64,000 nt of DNA, from NCBI GenBank assembly GCA_949318235.1, contig OX439132.1, positions 25,725,794-25,789,793 on the forward strand, read 5' to 3'. Shown piece by piece: positions 1 to 14,054 of this stretch. Under the pieces are notes generated by a model, which had not been told where the DNA came from, ran no database searches, and worked only from the letters and a program-made list of their open reading frames with translations. The DNA is from Ecdyonurus torrentis (taxonomy: Eukaryota; Arthropoda; Insecta; Ephemeroptera; Heptageniidae). Positions within the stretch are counted from its first letter, which is position 1. Each line of letters starts with the position of its first letter. The position numbers and the translations under genes are program-made.

Positions 1-730
1 TAAAAAAAATTACTTTGTGTTTAAAATACACTAAATAAAAAATGGCATAATCTATTGAGACAGTTTCACAATAGCAGTTTATATTTCAACTTAAAAATCT
101 TACTACAGAACATCATTTAATAGTACACATTTAATTTTTATTTAAATAAAAAAATAAAAAATGCCTCTAAATAATATACAGTATGTATTGCTCAATTATT
201 CAACATGTCAATTGAAGAGATTAATCGCCAAAATTTTGTTTTACAATATAATAAAAATATCAATCTATTTACTGAACCATTTAGATATAAAGATTAAAAT
301 GTAATCCTTTTTGAAACGTTAACCAATGAAATCTGAGCAAATGATATCGATTTTCATGATGTTATCTTTATTATCCAATCAAACATAGTTTCTAAAATCC
401 CATTGGAATAATCTTTGCTACACATCTATTCATTATTTTGATAATCACTTGTGACAATCATAGTAAGTATATAGTTTAAACAGGATAAAAATGAAGTGGT
501 AAAACTAAAAATTAACTTATCATTATTTTTTAATCATACAGTAGATAGAAAAACGGCATTCAAATTTTTACTTTTAATGTAAATGAATGAAATATTATTA
601 TTTTTTTTTTTGTTATTATTAATATAACTGTTTTAGTATTTATATTATAATTGTAATGTTTCAGTTTTCTCATTAATTATATAATATATTATGTATTGTA
701 TATAAGTTACAGAAACTAAAATAATAATAT
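1..730. other. AT-rich DNA, no gene seen
   Basis: This stretch is A+T-rich with scattered stop codons in all frames and short A/T runs. I see no coding signal, RNA gene or inverted repeat in it. Confidence 0.6.
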
Positions 731-862
731 TCTGTAATTAGAATTACTCTGGCATATTATTCTGTAATGTCAGAGGACCACGCTAGTGGGCTTGTACCTT
801 TTGTGGCCTCTTATAAAATAAACTAATTACAGGTACTAATAAATATTAATTATTTATTATAA
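731..862 (+). mobile_element. Retroposon 3' end, copy 1 (TTA-tail family)
   Basis: This is the most diverged of three matching sequences in the window; the others are at 57010-57133 and 27096-27218 (minus). All share the order ACTCTG, about 20 AT-rich bases, GTCAGAGGACCA, GTTTGTACC-like, a T-run, GGCCTCT(A)ATAAAA, then a TTA-rich tail. CTCTGGC (747-753) pairs with GTCAGAG (769-775) as a stem-loop. A conserved 3' segment, a hairpin and a simple-repeat tail fit the 3' end of a non-LTR retrotransposon or a SINE mobilised by one. No open reading frame is attached. The family name is not known to me. Confidence 0.55.
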
Positions 863-1077
863 TATCTTATATGTTATGATAATAGATAATTTGTTTCATG
901 AATGTTTTAATTTTTTTTATTTTTTATTTTTTGAAACAAATACAAAAAAGTATTCAAATTAATTTTTAAAGTTAGATCATGAGTGATAAAGTGAGATATT
1001 TCCGTACAATATTATAGTGATTATTACTTGAATTTAATTCTACTTTGTATAACCCTAACTCTGGGATCATACTTGAG

Positions 1078-1242
1078 CTAAGGTAGAGTTGAGAGTAACA
1101 ACTCGACAGGTGAACACAAGCTAAGCACTTTGCGCATAATGTTTGCTGTGCCAAGGACTGCAGTCTTCTGCATGACACGCATATGCCTCTCCTTGAGACC
1201 CATATCTTCTTTCTCGTTTGTTATCAATTCTATCAGGACTAT
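1078..1242 (-). pseudogene. Decayed coding fragment, possibly mobile-element derived
   Basis: A 54-codon minus-strand open frame, bounded by stops, lies in a locally less AT-rich patch. Its middle part, with MRVMQKTAVLGTANIMRKV at its core, is rich in Met, Arg, Lys and Val, unlike the Ile/Asn/Lys/Phe noise of chance frames here. It reads like a helical tail segment. The wording reminds me of C-terminal tails of animal retroelement polyproteins, but I cannot place it in a family. There is no catalytic motif, no extension beyond the stops and no clear splice sites. Alternatives are a chance open frame or an orphan exon. Confidence 0.35.
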
Positions 1243-1367
1243 TTAGTAACAAAGTCTTTATTAAATTTATTATTATGCATTATTATTATAGGTGTGTCAT
1301 ATTTAATATTATAATATGGCATATTTTATTAACACATCAAAGTACACAAATTTATGTTTGTATAATG

Positions 1368-2627
<1,260 letters not shown>

Positions 2628-2671
<44 letters not shown>
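2628..2671. repeat. Poly-A tract, 44 nt
   Basis: Uninterrupted adenine run. Confidence 0.95.
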
Positions 2672-2672
<1 letters not shown>

Positions 2673-3051
2673 GCTGCTCAAGAATGAAAATATAAGGTTT
2701 GTTATTACGATATTAGGCAAATCATAAAAGCTCATACTAAAGATGTGTACTGATGAAAAAAATGTTTCACTATTTTTGTAAAGAAATATACCTTTTTTTA
2801 AACGTACTGCACAATATTTTGAGAACAAAAATCCTACACTGTTAATAATTTATAAAAATAAAATTTTTCCAACGTGGTTAAACTTTTAGTTCTTTTAATC
2901 ACCTGATTTTAGACACCAACGTCAGTAAGGTCAAGAACGTTTTCTAAAGACTATTAGACTAAAAAAATAAGCTAAACAATTTAAAATTAAATATTAGTTT
3001 TTTGGTTCATATAAAAAAAATTATTTATGTCTCTGCTAAAAAAATATTATA

Positions 3052-3830
<779 letters not shown>

Positions 3831-3831
3831 A

Positions 3832-3907
<76 letters not shown>
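3831..3907. repeat. Compound (GT)n(TA)n microsatellite
   Basis: About 12 GT units run directly into about 26 TA units. It ends about 50 bp before the fold-back element at 3959. Confidence 0.95.
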
Positions 3908-3909
<2 letters not shown>

Positions 3910-3958
3910 ATACCAAAAATTTATTTTCATTGATGTACGTGTTCGAATATCTATCAAT

Positions 3959-4252
3959 ACACCCAACAAATAAACATTAAAAAGCTTGTACACAGTTTTG
4001 CAATGCTTTAAGTATTGTTGAATCAACGGTTATGACGTCACTAAACGTTGAAATTTTAACGAAAAAAACGTCAGTGACATCACAAGCGTTTTGGACAAAT
4101 GGAGAAAATGTAGATTTGCTACGGTAAAGTTTGACGTTTATTCAATTGTGATTCTAACGCTTAGTGACATCATAACCGTTGATTACACAATACTTAAAGC
4201 TTTGCAAAACTGCATGCAAGCTATTCAATTCAATGCTTATTTATTAGTGTGT
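3959..4252. mobile_element. Fold-back MITE with arms of about 100 bp
   Basis: The two halves are long inverted repeats with small indels. The left arm has CAGTTTTGCAATGCTTTAAG and ATCAACGGTTATGACGTCAC; the right arm, reverse-complemented, has the same blocks with single changes. The ends are ACACCC-AACAAATAA and ACACACTAATAAATAA. There is no coding capacity, so it depends on a transposase made elsewhere. The octamer TGACGTCA lies at 4033-4040. Target duplications are not evident. A (TA)n array lies just to the left and a 44-nt poly-A just to the right. Confidence 0.75.
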
Positions 4253-4253
4253 A

Positions 4254-4256
<3 letters not shown>

Positions 4257-4300
<44 letters not shown>
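4257..4300. repeat. Poly-A tract, 44 nt
   Basis: Uninterrupted run that starts 4 bp after the fold-back element at 3959-4252. Confidence 0.95.
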
Positions 4301-4302
<2 letters not shown>

Positions 4303-4408
4303 GTGACTTTAATTATAAAATAGCTGAAACACCATTTTGATTTAACTCACTATCAAACATGGTCTTACGTAAAAAAAATAGTAATAATAAAAAATAACAA
4401 CAACTTAC

Positions 4409-4477
4409 ATCTCTGGTAGTTTTAATGAGAAACATTGCAATAAAGAAGTTGAGGTTCGTGATCATATTTCCAAACAT
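4409..4477 (-). CDS. Possible small first exon, signal-peptide-like
   Basis: On the minus strand a 23-codon open stretch starts at ATG (4477) and ends at a consensus donor, GAT|GTAAGT, with GTAAGT at 4408-4403. The peptide (MFGNMITNLNFFIAMFLI, then KTTRD) has a hydrophobic core of about 9 residues, as in a signal peptide or membrane anchor. A TATATATAG run lies about 10 bp before the ATG, too close to act as the TATA box for this start. No continuing exon was found downstream, where a poly-A tract and a MITE follow. It may be chance. The reading frame also stays open upstream. Confidence 0.22.
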
Positions 4478-5812
4478 CTCTCGACAGCTATATATAAGAA
4501 AAGTACAATTGACGTGGTCTGAATAACTGATAGAGGTTGCCAAGTTACACGACACCAATAAAAATTAATAACAATGTCGATATATATATATATATTGCGA
4601 GTACTGTGTCTGCTTGGCAGACTGATTGCTAATTGCTGATTTCTACACACAGACAATAGAGATGACAATTGATTTGTTATGTTCATTGCAACGTGTGCAG
4701 TTTGTCAAAAACTATTGTAGCATTTTATTGTAGTACGTATACCAATAAATGTAAAATACTTTTCTTTTTTTTTCTCTCTCTCTCTCTTTCTTTTTTTAGT
4801 ATTTTACGATTAAAATTTTATTTTAACTTTAGACACATCTAAAAAGTCCAAAAAAGAAAAGTAGACAGAAAACAAAATGCACCAGAATTTCATTTATTTT
4901 TTCTCAAAAGTATTCTCAATACAAAGATTTTGCATGTTAGAATTTTATTCAAAATGAAAATGTTGCAACTTAAACTCGATTGGTATATATATATATAAGA
5001 CAAAGCGAACAAGATAACAGACACTCCTTTGTATTTACTTTCACTTGCAGACCTTAGTGAAGTTCACAAGCAAAAGAGAGAAAAACGAAAATTTTAATTC
5101 ACCCTAGAAACTTTCTACGTTTCAACTTATGTTTCAGTTCGCACTCTCGCCCTTTTCTTTTGTTTTTCTACAGTGGCGTGCAACTTTTCCACCATATATA
5201 GTTTTCACATCAGCACGTTTCTCACAATCAACCAAATTCTATTTATGCTAGAGAAACATTTTCAATGTGTAAGATTTTCATTTTATGAAATGGAAATAAT
5301 AATAATGAAAACTTAGAAGAAGAAAAAATGAAAATGTCAAATGTTGATCGTATTTTTTTACAGCTTCATAAAAATAATAGGAATCTGTTTTTATTAAAGC
5401 TCACAAAAGGTATACATTCACTTATATGGTCTTGTAACATATTTCAAATAAATTAATTGTCAAATTGTTTTTCAGAATCTTAGTTAATAATAATGAAAAA
5501 ATAGCATATGCAATTATTTTACAATAAAAAATTCATGACTTTCTAAGCAAGGCAATAAATACTTTTAATTGCTTTGGATTTCAAGCATAATACTCTAATA
5601 GTACTTTAGATATTAAATATTAACATCTTCATCGTTATTGTCATTTATTTACTTCTTCGTATCATTTTAGGCTCTTATGAAAGGTAAATAAATGTTCATT
5701 TTTAGTTTATTTGGTTAAGAAAAACAATGAAAACTATCAATATTGATCCTGCGAATGATTTTCAAATTATAAAATTACTTTTAAAAATAAAAGAAATTTT
5801 TTTAGCACTTCA
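4478..5812. other. AT-rich DNA, no gene seen
   Basis: Contains a short (TC)n patch near 4777 and short (TA) runs at 4579 and 4985. Around 5000-5240 the sequence is slightly less AT-rich, but no frame or splice pattern stands out. Confidence 0.5.
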
Positions 5813-5835
5813 TTTTTTTTTTTTTTTTTTTTTTT
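5813..5835. repeat. Poly-T tract, 23 nt
   Basis: Uninterrupted thymine run. Confidence 0.9.
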
Positions 5836-5942
5836 ACAGTTATACACAATATTTAATTACACAGTTGTTAGCAGAAAATATGCAAATAGAGTAACAAAAA
5901 ATATTTTTAAACAGAGGTAATTTGAAACACCTGTAATATAAA

Positions 5943-7509
<1,567 letters not shown>

Positions 7510-7539
7510 GGTATTTTCATGTCACATACGTGAAATACC
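7510..7539. repeat. Short perfect-stem inverted repeat
   Basis: GGTATTTTCA and TGAAATACC flank about 10 bases, giving a hairpin-forming palindrome. It could be half of a worn fold-back element or an unrelated protein-binding palindrome. Confidence 0.4.
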
Positions 7540-7828
7540 TGGCACCAAATATTTGTATAATATTTTAGTATTAAAATAATAATAATAAACGAAGAAAGAA
7601 TATAATAAAATAATAATGTTAAACTATGTCGCGTTGTTGCTAAAGATTTTATTATCCTAAAGAGATAACAGTAACGTCATGCAAAGTCAATAAAGATAAT
7701 AATTAAAATTATTAAGTATTTAATATTATCTATAATGTAATTTATTTATACATTGTACATGCAACAATAATAAACTAATATACAGATATAAAATAACAAA
7801 GACACAAAAAAGTGCTGAATATAATATT

Positions 7829-7831
<3 letters not shown>

Positions 7832-7859
<28 letters not shown>
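7832..7859. repeat. (TA)n microsatellite
   Basis: About 14 TA units. Confidence 0.9.
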
Positions 7860-7862
<3 letters not shown>

Positions 7863-8029
7863 ATAATATTATACATAATATAATACACATTGACGTACAT
7901 GATTTACTTATGTATAGTATCATTAGATTTACACATTTGTATATAACTTTGGAAGTACGAGTAAAATGATAATTTTATTAATTACAATATTATTACGTAG
8001 TATGAATGGTACCTATGATGACAAATACT

Positions 8030-8210
8030 TAAAAAGAGGCTCCTGGCCTCAAAATTAAATCCAAAACATAAAATTCATGAGTTAGGAGCATCACTATTGT
8101 TATTTGTTATATTAATTTATTTTAAGTTATATTTGACAATACCAATGATTTTTGTAACTTTAATTGTTACTATGAACTGTCTGGGTCAATAAAGATTCTT
8201 ATTCATACAT
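8030..8210 (+). mobile_element. Possible LINE 3' UTR remnant
   Basis: The segment ends in CTGGGTCAATAAAGATTCTTATTC, split here as CTGGGTCAATAAAG then ATTCTTATTC. A short ATTCTT-type tail after AATAAAG is typical of the 3' ends of L2/CR1-like LINEs. No coding remnant is attached and only one copy is seen, so the call is weak. Confidence 0.25.
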
Positions 8211-8410
8211 AATACCGTATACATGTATATTGTGTTCTTCGACCCTTTTGAGGTTCAAAAACTGAATTCATAACGTCAAGAAATTCAGTTCTACAATAGA
8301 AGTTGAAATGTGAGTTGCCTATTTTACAAGTTTTCTCCCCAATTTGTGAGGGTTAAGGTACATAACATGTGTATGAATGTAAAATAGTCCTATCTCGTAT
8401 TTTATCATTC

Positions 8411-8412
<2 letters not shown>

Positions 8413-8442
<30 letters not shown>
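8413..8442. repeat. Poly-T tract, 30 nt
   Basis: Uninterrupted thymine run. Confidence 0.95.
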
Positions 8443-8446
<4 letters not shown>

Positions 8447-8635
8447 AGACAGGATTTAAAAAAAAATCAGCTTAAAACACGTAGAATTGTGTATAGTATC
8501 TTTCATTTAAAATTTTTGTTTTCAATATAGCTGTTTTCTTTTAAGAAAAAAAAATAATAAAAACTTACAACTATGGTCCCACAAAGCTTGATGCAATATT
8601 TATCCATATAATAAATCAGCATTTTTTGTTCTACT

Positions 8636-8921
8636 ATGCAACATTTCAACAGAAATTAGCCGTTTCATTGACTGTTCTAGTCCGCGGGATAAGCGAGTCC
8701 CGCGAGGGCAACGATATACAGTACACGCCCCTCTACTATGAAAGTAAAAAATATGTACCCCTTGCTCTATTTACTAAAGCTTACTAAGAAGATGTAAAGA
8801 TTTTTTACTTACATAGTATAGAAAATATACTACGTCATACTTTGTCTCTGTGCCCTCGCGTTACCCGCTCATCCCTTGGGTTAGAAATATCAAATAAACG
8901 ACTAATTTCTATTGAATTGTT
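8636..8921. mobile_element. Fold-back MITE, palindromic end to end
   Basis: The arms, 8636 to about 8754 and about 8796 to 8921, are imperfect inverted repeats. Matching blocks are CAGAAATTAGCCGTTT against TAGAAATTAGTCGTTT, GGGATAAGCGAG against GGGATGAGCGGG, CGCGAGGGCA in both arms, and ACTATGAAAGTAAAAAAT against ACTATGTAAGTAAAAAAT. Even the short centre around TTTACTAAAGCTTACTAA is nearly self-complementary. There is no coding capacity and no clear target duplication. It is one of the most GC-rich patches of the area. Confidence 0.75.
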
Positions 8922-9389
8922 TTAGAAAATTACTTATATTTAAGGTTAAGTATCGCTTTAAGTATACGAAATTAGAGATCCCTCAGCTTTTTCCGCACCA
9001 CTTGAGATTGGTTATCGTGTTAAACCGGTAAGCACAAATTACTATTATACTATTATACTAATTAGTCAATTAAATTAAATTTACTGCTTCCATTAGAAAC
9101 AATTTTATACTGTTGAAAATTTTCAATTCATTAAGTTGCTGACTCAATGTTTTCTTATGAAAACAAAATAAATTTGCTCGCTAGTTTTGCACCAATTATT
9201 AATTAATAAGAAATATAATAATTAAGACGTCAATACTTCTTACTACACAAGTGAAATATGTTGGTCACAATGTTTTATTAGCTATAACAAATTGTATAAT
9301 TGCAACTATATAGCAAGTGTCATTTAAATTTCTCTATTCTATCTACAACAGTTTTCTTTAAAATATTTGAAAGCTTGGTCACGAAATGC

Positions 9390-9631
9390 TTAAAGGAATA
9401 GACCAGAGAAAAACATAAGCATTTATATTTATTTTCATGAATTTATTATTTAACAATTCATTATTATTTAACATGAATTTTCACGCAAATTGCATACTTT
9501 ACAGTTTTTTCACGCTCTCTCGTGGGGCTACATTAACATTCTGGTAAAAATTGTCATCAGTTTTGAAGATACCATTTCGTGTTTATTCATTAAAAAGTAC
9601 ATATGGTTTTATGTGGTTTATGGCTTTAAGG
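9390..9631 (+). mobile_element. TTAA MITE family, copy A (internally deleted)
   Basis: Starts TTAAAGGAATAGACCAGAG and ends TTTATGGCTTTAA. The imperfect terminal inverted repeats have the form TTAAAG-NN-ATAGACCA-like. It shares the block TTACAGTTTTTTCACGCTCT followed by CTCGTGGGGC with copies B to G. Compared with copies C and E it lacks about 100 bp of the left half, including the central TGACGTCA palindrome. An open frame across it (9490-9708) is shared by chance with the element and is not a gene. Confidence 0.85.
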
Positions 9632-10212
9632 ATAATGTGAACTTCCCCTTCCTTTTTTCTTTGGCACTTCTAATTAGATACACGTCACCAACGGTAAAAA
9701 AATATTGAATTTTAATTGAAACAATGTTTTCCTTCTTAAGACTTTAAAAAAGGTGTCATCACAACCTGTTATTTCTATATTTTCTCAGATACTTAAAGTT
9801 AAATCTAAAACTTACTCTAAATGTAAAAACAAATTTAAGTTAAGTTACTTTTTTTATTATAAGACTTACTCTGATTAAAATCAATGAAAAGGAAATTCAA
9901 TTATTTATAATGTATCTGATAATGCATTAAATTAAAGTAACGCTAAATTTGATTTAATATAAACTAGCTAAATTATTGTGGCCTCATATAGACAGACAGT
10001 AAACTTAATTAGTATATACCAAAGTAATTAATATTTAAATACCATACTAACAAAATCAAATTATTATGGCTTAAATTATATATAACGGAGAGTGTATACT
10101 GTAATATCGATAATTATTTATAATTATGTGGTTTATTTATTTTCAGGCTTGGATGCACGTATTAATGCAGTATTAGTTTAGAATTAAATGCAAGTTAAAA
10201 AAAATTAATATT

Positions 10213-10215
<3 letters not shown>
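9632..10215. other. AT-rich DNA, no gene seen
   Basis: Nothing beyond short A/T runs was recognised here. Confidence 0.6.

Positions 10216-10246
<31 letters not shown>
10216..10246. repeat. Poly-T tract, 31 nt
   Basis: Uninterrupted thymine run. Confidence 0.95.
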
Positions 10247-10252
<6 letters not shown>

Positions 10253-10354
10253 TATAATTTTTTTTTACGGTTTTGAACCCAATACTACAAAATATATTTT
10301 ATGTAACTATTTATGGTACGAGTAGAATGTGAATAATTCATTTTATATGCATGT

Positions 10355-10675
10355 ATACAGGATGTATGCACATGACGTCATATTTAATGCGCTTGGGCGC
10401 CATACTGGAGTAATGAATAACATTGCTCAGCATAGGGCAAACTTCGTTTTTAGCTATTTTCTTTGCAATTTTTTTATTATTATTTTTTTTTTATTACCGT
10501 TTTTCTCACATAATTGAGATATAATAACCAAGCTATTAACAGAATCAATGCTCTGAAAAATATTGCTTAGTATTTTTAAAGTGGCAAAATGTATCATTTT
10601 CCTATGCAGTTCATGTTATTGAGTGATCCAACATGGCATTGACTTTAACCTGAATGCATAGATCCTATGATATAA
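10355..10675. mobile_element. Diverged fold-back MITE
   Basis: Left arm about 10355-10437 and right arm about 10598-10674 are inverted repeats with an indel of about 10 bp. Matched blocks are AGGATGTATGCA against AGGATCTATGCA, GCCATACTGGAGTA against GCCATGTTGGATCA, AATAACAT in both arms, and GCATAGGG against GCATAGGA. The left arm carries TGACGTCA at 10373-10380. The spacer of about 160 bp is T-rich and non-coding. Confidence 0.6.
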
Positions 10676-11034
10676 TTTTTTGCTTTATTTTCTTATAACA
10701 ATACAATACATTCGTATGGAATTAACGCGATGTTCTATAATATATACGTAGTATTTCCCTGAGGTATTTCAGTAAAATTTTATATCGCAGTGGTTGTGCA
10801 TACATACTTGTTTATTATATTGTTATAATAGCCTCACAGAACAAGATTATACTATGAAAAGTCCACTTTAGTGGTTTTTGTATGTTTCATAACCTCGTAA
10901 TAAAAACTTTGTCTATCCAAATGCAGGAATACTTTAAATTGAGTCAGTGGTTTGAGAGTTTTACATTTGATTCTACCCATGTTATTATAAATAAGTGTGT
11001 TTTAGTGTTGTGGTTTTGTCATCTGTTTATCTTC
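10676..11034. other. AT-rich DNA, no gene seen
   Basis: No coding frame or strong inverted repeat was detected. Confidence 0.55.
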
Positions 11035-11600
11035 ACATAATCAGGATATGTCATTGGCAAGGGTCATTATTAGTTGTTTGTTGATTTTATAAATTAAAGT
11101 AAAAAGGAGAACAACAAAATATTAACGACGTGGCCATGCAAGCTTGAGTCAAAGGAACGGAGTGAAAAACTACAAGTAAGAGGTAGGATTGTGCCGAAAA
11201 TTGCAGTTCCTCGAAGATGAATTTTTTAAGCATGGAACAAGAATACATTTTATTGCCATATTACTTAAAACATCAATAATGAGAAACTGAAATTTCGGGC
11301 GGCACCCAGACCCTCATATAGAATAAACTTTGCGCACATTTTTTCACCTCGTTCCTTTAACCGAGGCTCGTTTACGTCCCTACTACTTTTTGAGTTGTGT
11401 TTTTTCTTTTGCTTTATGTTGATGTGAGATTTAACGTATTTTAACGATTGTGAAGTGAATAATTAAAAATCCTCAATATAACATGGAAAACTTTATATAT
11501 ACCAGGCCAAAATTAACATACAACTAATTATGACACTTGCCAGTGATCGACCTAATGACCCTTGCCAGTGACGTGTCTTGATCACGTGATTAGCCTTGAC
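11035..11600. mobile_element. Outer inverted-repeat element containing a nested MITE
   Basis: Left arm about 11035-11090 and right arm about 11508-11600 match in inverted orientation through GGCAAGGGTCATTA, TTAGTTGT and TTGATTTT/TTAATTTT blocks. The right arm has an extra copy of a unit of about 24 bp, so CTTGCCAGTGA occurs twice (about 11536 and 11560). Another inverted-repeat element (11122-11386) sits between the arms, which suggests insertion of one MITE into another. The outer boundaries are approximate. Confidence 0.5.
11122..11386. mobile_element. Nested MITE with arms of about 100 bp
   Basis: Left and right arms match inverted through GACGT near the ends, then GTCAAAGGAACGGAGTGAAAAA against GTTAAAGGAACGAGGTGAAAAA-type blocks (11149-11170 and 11341-11362), and GTGCCG...GAAA.TTCAGTT.CTC-like inner blocks. 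It has an AT-rich centre of about 60 bp and no coding capacity. No clear target duplication was found. Confidence 0.6.
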
Positions 11601-11641
11601 GTATACAATATAATATGAATATCACAGAATGAATGAATAAT

Positions 11642-11884
11642 CAAGGTCCGTATATAAGAGGTTAGATGCTCCGGGAAAAGTTTTGGCCAAGGTCGCGCAG
11701 CTTAAAGGAATTCACCATAGACGTCATATCACTGGGTGTATTTTTATTCACCATATCAGTGACGTAACTGGTGAACGCTGGTGAACGGCATCGTATTGGC
11801 TTAGAATCAAGTACATCCATCACAAAATAAAATCAACTGCACGAGTTTTGTGCTGCGCTCAACCTCTTTATTATATGGACCTTG
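11642..11884. mobile_element. MITE of 243 bp with perfect 9-bp target duplication
   Basis: The element begins CAAGGTCCGTATATAAGAGG and ends in the inverted counterpart (...CCTCTTTATTATATGGACCTTG). It is flanked on both sides by the identical 9-mer ATGAATAAT (11633-11641 and 11885-11893). Target duplications of 8 to 9 bp are typical of hAT (8) and Mutator-like (9) transposases. Internally it repeats TTCACCAT...GACGT...CACTGG and TGGTGAACG motifs in both orientations. The intact duplication and clean ends suggest a relatively recent insertion. Confidence 0.8.
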
Positions 11885-11893
11885 ATGAATAAT

Positions 11894-12694
11894 ATTTAAA
11901 AAAAATTGAATTTGAATCGAAAAGTGTTATGTATATAATTTGTTTACCAAACATAATATGAGATTGGGAAGAAGTGTATTTATTATCATTACGTTGTGGT
12001 GTTTGTTTGCATGGATGGCTATTTTTATCCATTAGCATTTAACTATATACTGTATAATATAATAATCACCAGAAGGGTGTCTTCTATTTTGGTAATGATT
12101 ACATAAATGTATATAATTAGTTAATAATGTTTATTTATATATAGAATTCTACATATAGGTAATTACTATTCACATTATAGTATATAAATTTGCCTCATTG
12201 TAATTTTACTAGAAGTTTCAATTTATTGATGAATACAATCATTAACAAGTATTCTATATACGTGACGTTTTTCAGTAATCAAAATACGTAATTACATTAA
12301 CTTTATTAGTTCTAAAAACAATAGTAATCAATACCATCATGATCGTCTAAACCAAATAGTTTATTGCGCTCTTTGATTAAAATTTAAGTACCTATATATT
12401 TTGTTTTCGAATTTTATTTGTAATAGCTCATAACAACATTTATATTTTGCATATTATAAAGACCAACTTATAATTTGAAATAAATATTACGTTATCCAAT
12501 CACATGCAAAATGGAAATATAAAAATTGCAATTACATCGTAATTTCCTATCCATATTAGCATAGCGAGACTCAGTTTTATTTTATTAGTATTATTATTTT
12601 AATTACTGCATTGAAATTGTAGAAATTTAAATGAGGGATACAATACACAATTTTACATGTTTAAAGAATGTTATTATATATATATAATAGTATA

Positions 12695-12700
<6 letters not shown>
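11894..12700. other. AT-rich DNA, no gene seen
   Basis: No coding or structural signal was recognised. Confidence 0.6.

Positions 12701-12761
<61 letters not shown>
12701..12761. repeat. (TA)n microsatellite
   Basis: About 30 TA units, preceded by irregular TATAATA sequence from 12671. Confidence 0.95.
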
Positions 12762-12762
<1 letters not shown>

Positions 12763-13572
12763 GTATATATCCACCCTTATTTTAAAATATATTTTTTATT
12801 TAATTATTTGATGCAGCGGAAAATGAGGGCAGAAAAATCTTTCATATTGTATAGTTAATAACCAAATTGTATCACCAAATAATGCAAAAAGATGAATTAA
12901 ATCTTCAAATTACTATGTGTGACAGCAGGAAACTAGTATTTAAATATTAAAATTTGACATATTATTATCAAAATTGTAATAAAAATGTTTAAATTTAATA
13001 ATATTTATATATTTATAATGTTAAAGAAAAAAAAAAAACTTCAACAAAACTAATTATGAAAAATGTTACTATGGTATAATAAAATAAGTATAATATACAT
13101 TTAACTTTTGCTAATGAAGATTATAAGGTACATAAATCAAAATTACAAACATAGGTTTGCCGCAACATACGCTTCATTTCATTTATAATTTACTATAGTC
13201 TCCAAATATATTAAATCATTTTCCTCTTGTCTACTACTTGGTTAGTTTATATATATTATAGTATCAGTAGAAAATAGAAAAGTTGTGCTCTGCTTAAAAT
13301 TTCATAATAATATATATGTATGTATGTATGAAAACTATCTGAAAACTATGTTAACTTTTGAAGATGGTTTAAAACTTTTTACTTTCTAAAACTATTTCAA
13401 TGACTTCTATAAACTATATTATAAAATATTACTTTTAATAATATTTTATTATATAAAATGTATTCAAGTATTAAATTTATTTATTACAAATTTACTATAT
13501 CAAGTTTTATCATAATTTATCTTATATACAATTTTATACATCATTGAATTTACTAACATATATTGTAACTTG

Positions 13573-13606
<34 letters not shown>
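13573..13606. repeat. Poly-A tract, 34 nt
   Basis: Uninterrupted adenine run. Confidence 0.95.
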
Positions 13607-13608
<2 letters not shown>

Positions 13609-14032
13609 AATAATTTTGTAGTCAAATTTAAAGTTGTTTTTTTATTGCAGAAATGATATTAATTTTTTTTTTTTTATTATTATTATTATTTTTTATATAT
13701 ATAATAATAAATAATACGCAAATTTAGTTTAGCTAAACAGTAGCAGAAGTAACATTCTAATTGTTTGCTATACGGAAACAATATTATAGTTTTCCATAGT
13801 AATAATATATATATATATACATATATTGTTTTTCGTTTCTATTTTATAGACAATATATATATATATTTTTTAAATAATATTGAAATATAATTTTACTAGG
13901 TATTATCGCATCCCAGTTTATTATGTTTCGGAATATAAGATGATACTAGTAATAATATAAAAATACAGTTTGCGGTGGGTGCAGAAAGAACAAATTTTAT
14001 GAACAAATCTATAAAATATTAGAGTAAATATT

Positions 14033-14054
14033 AAAAAAAAAAAAAAAAAAAAAA
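14033..14054. repeat. Poly-A tract, 22 nt
   Basis: Uninterrupted adenine run. Confidence 0.9.

Noticed and set aside
2749..2760. CTGATGA, core of a hammerhead ribozyme
   Set aside because: The paired GAAA segment and helices are missing here and at the other CTGATGA sites (14547, 23301, 54111, 55262).
8567..8640. Possible minus-strand exon ending in GTAAGT near 8567
   Set aside because: It overlaps the edge of the fold-back element at 8636, the translation shows no motif and there is no acceptor.
9490..9708. 72-codon frame resembling others at 53901-54180
   Set aside because: The similarity arises because both lie inside copies of the TTAA MITE family, not because they are related proteins.
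10265..10285. B-box-like GGTTTTGAACCC
   Set aside because: No A-box or cloverleaf partner lies at the right distance on the minus strand.
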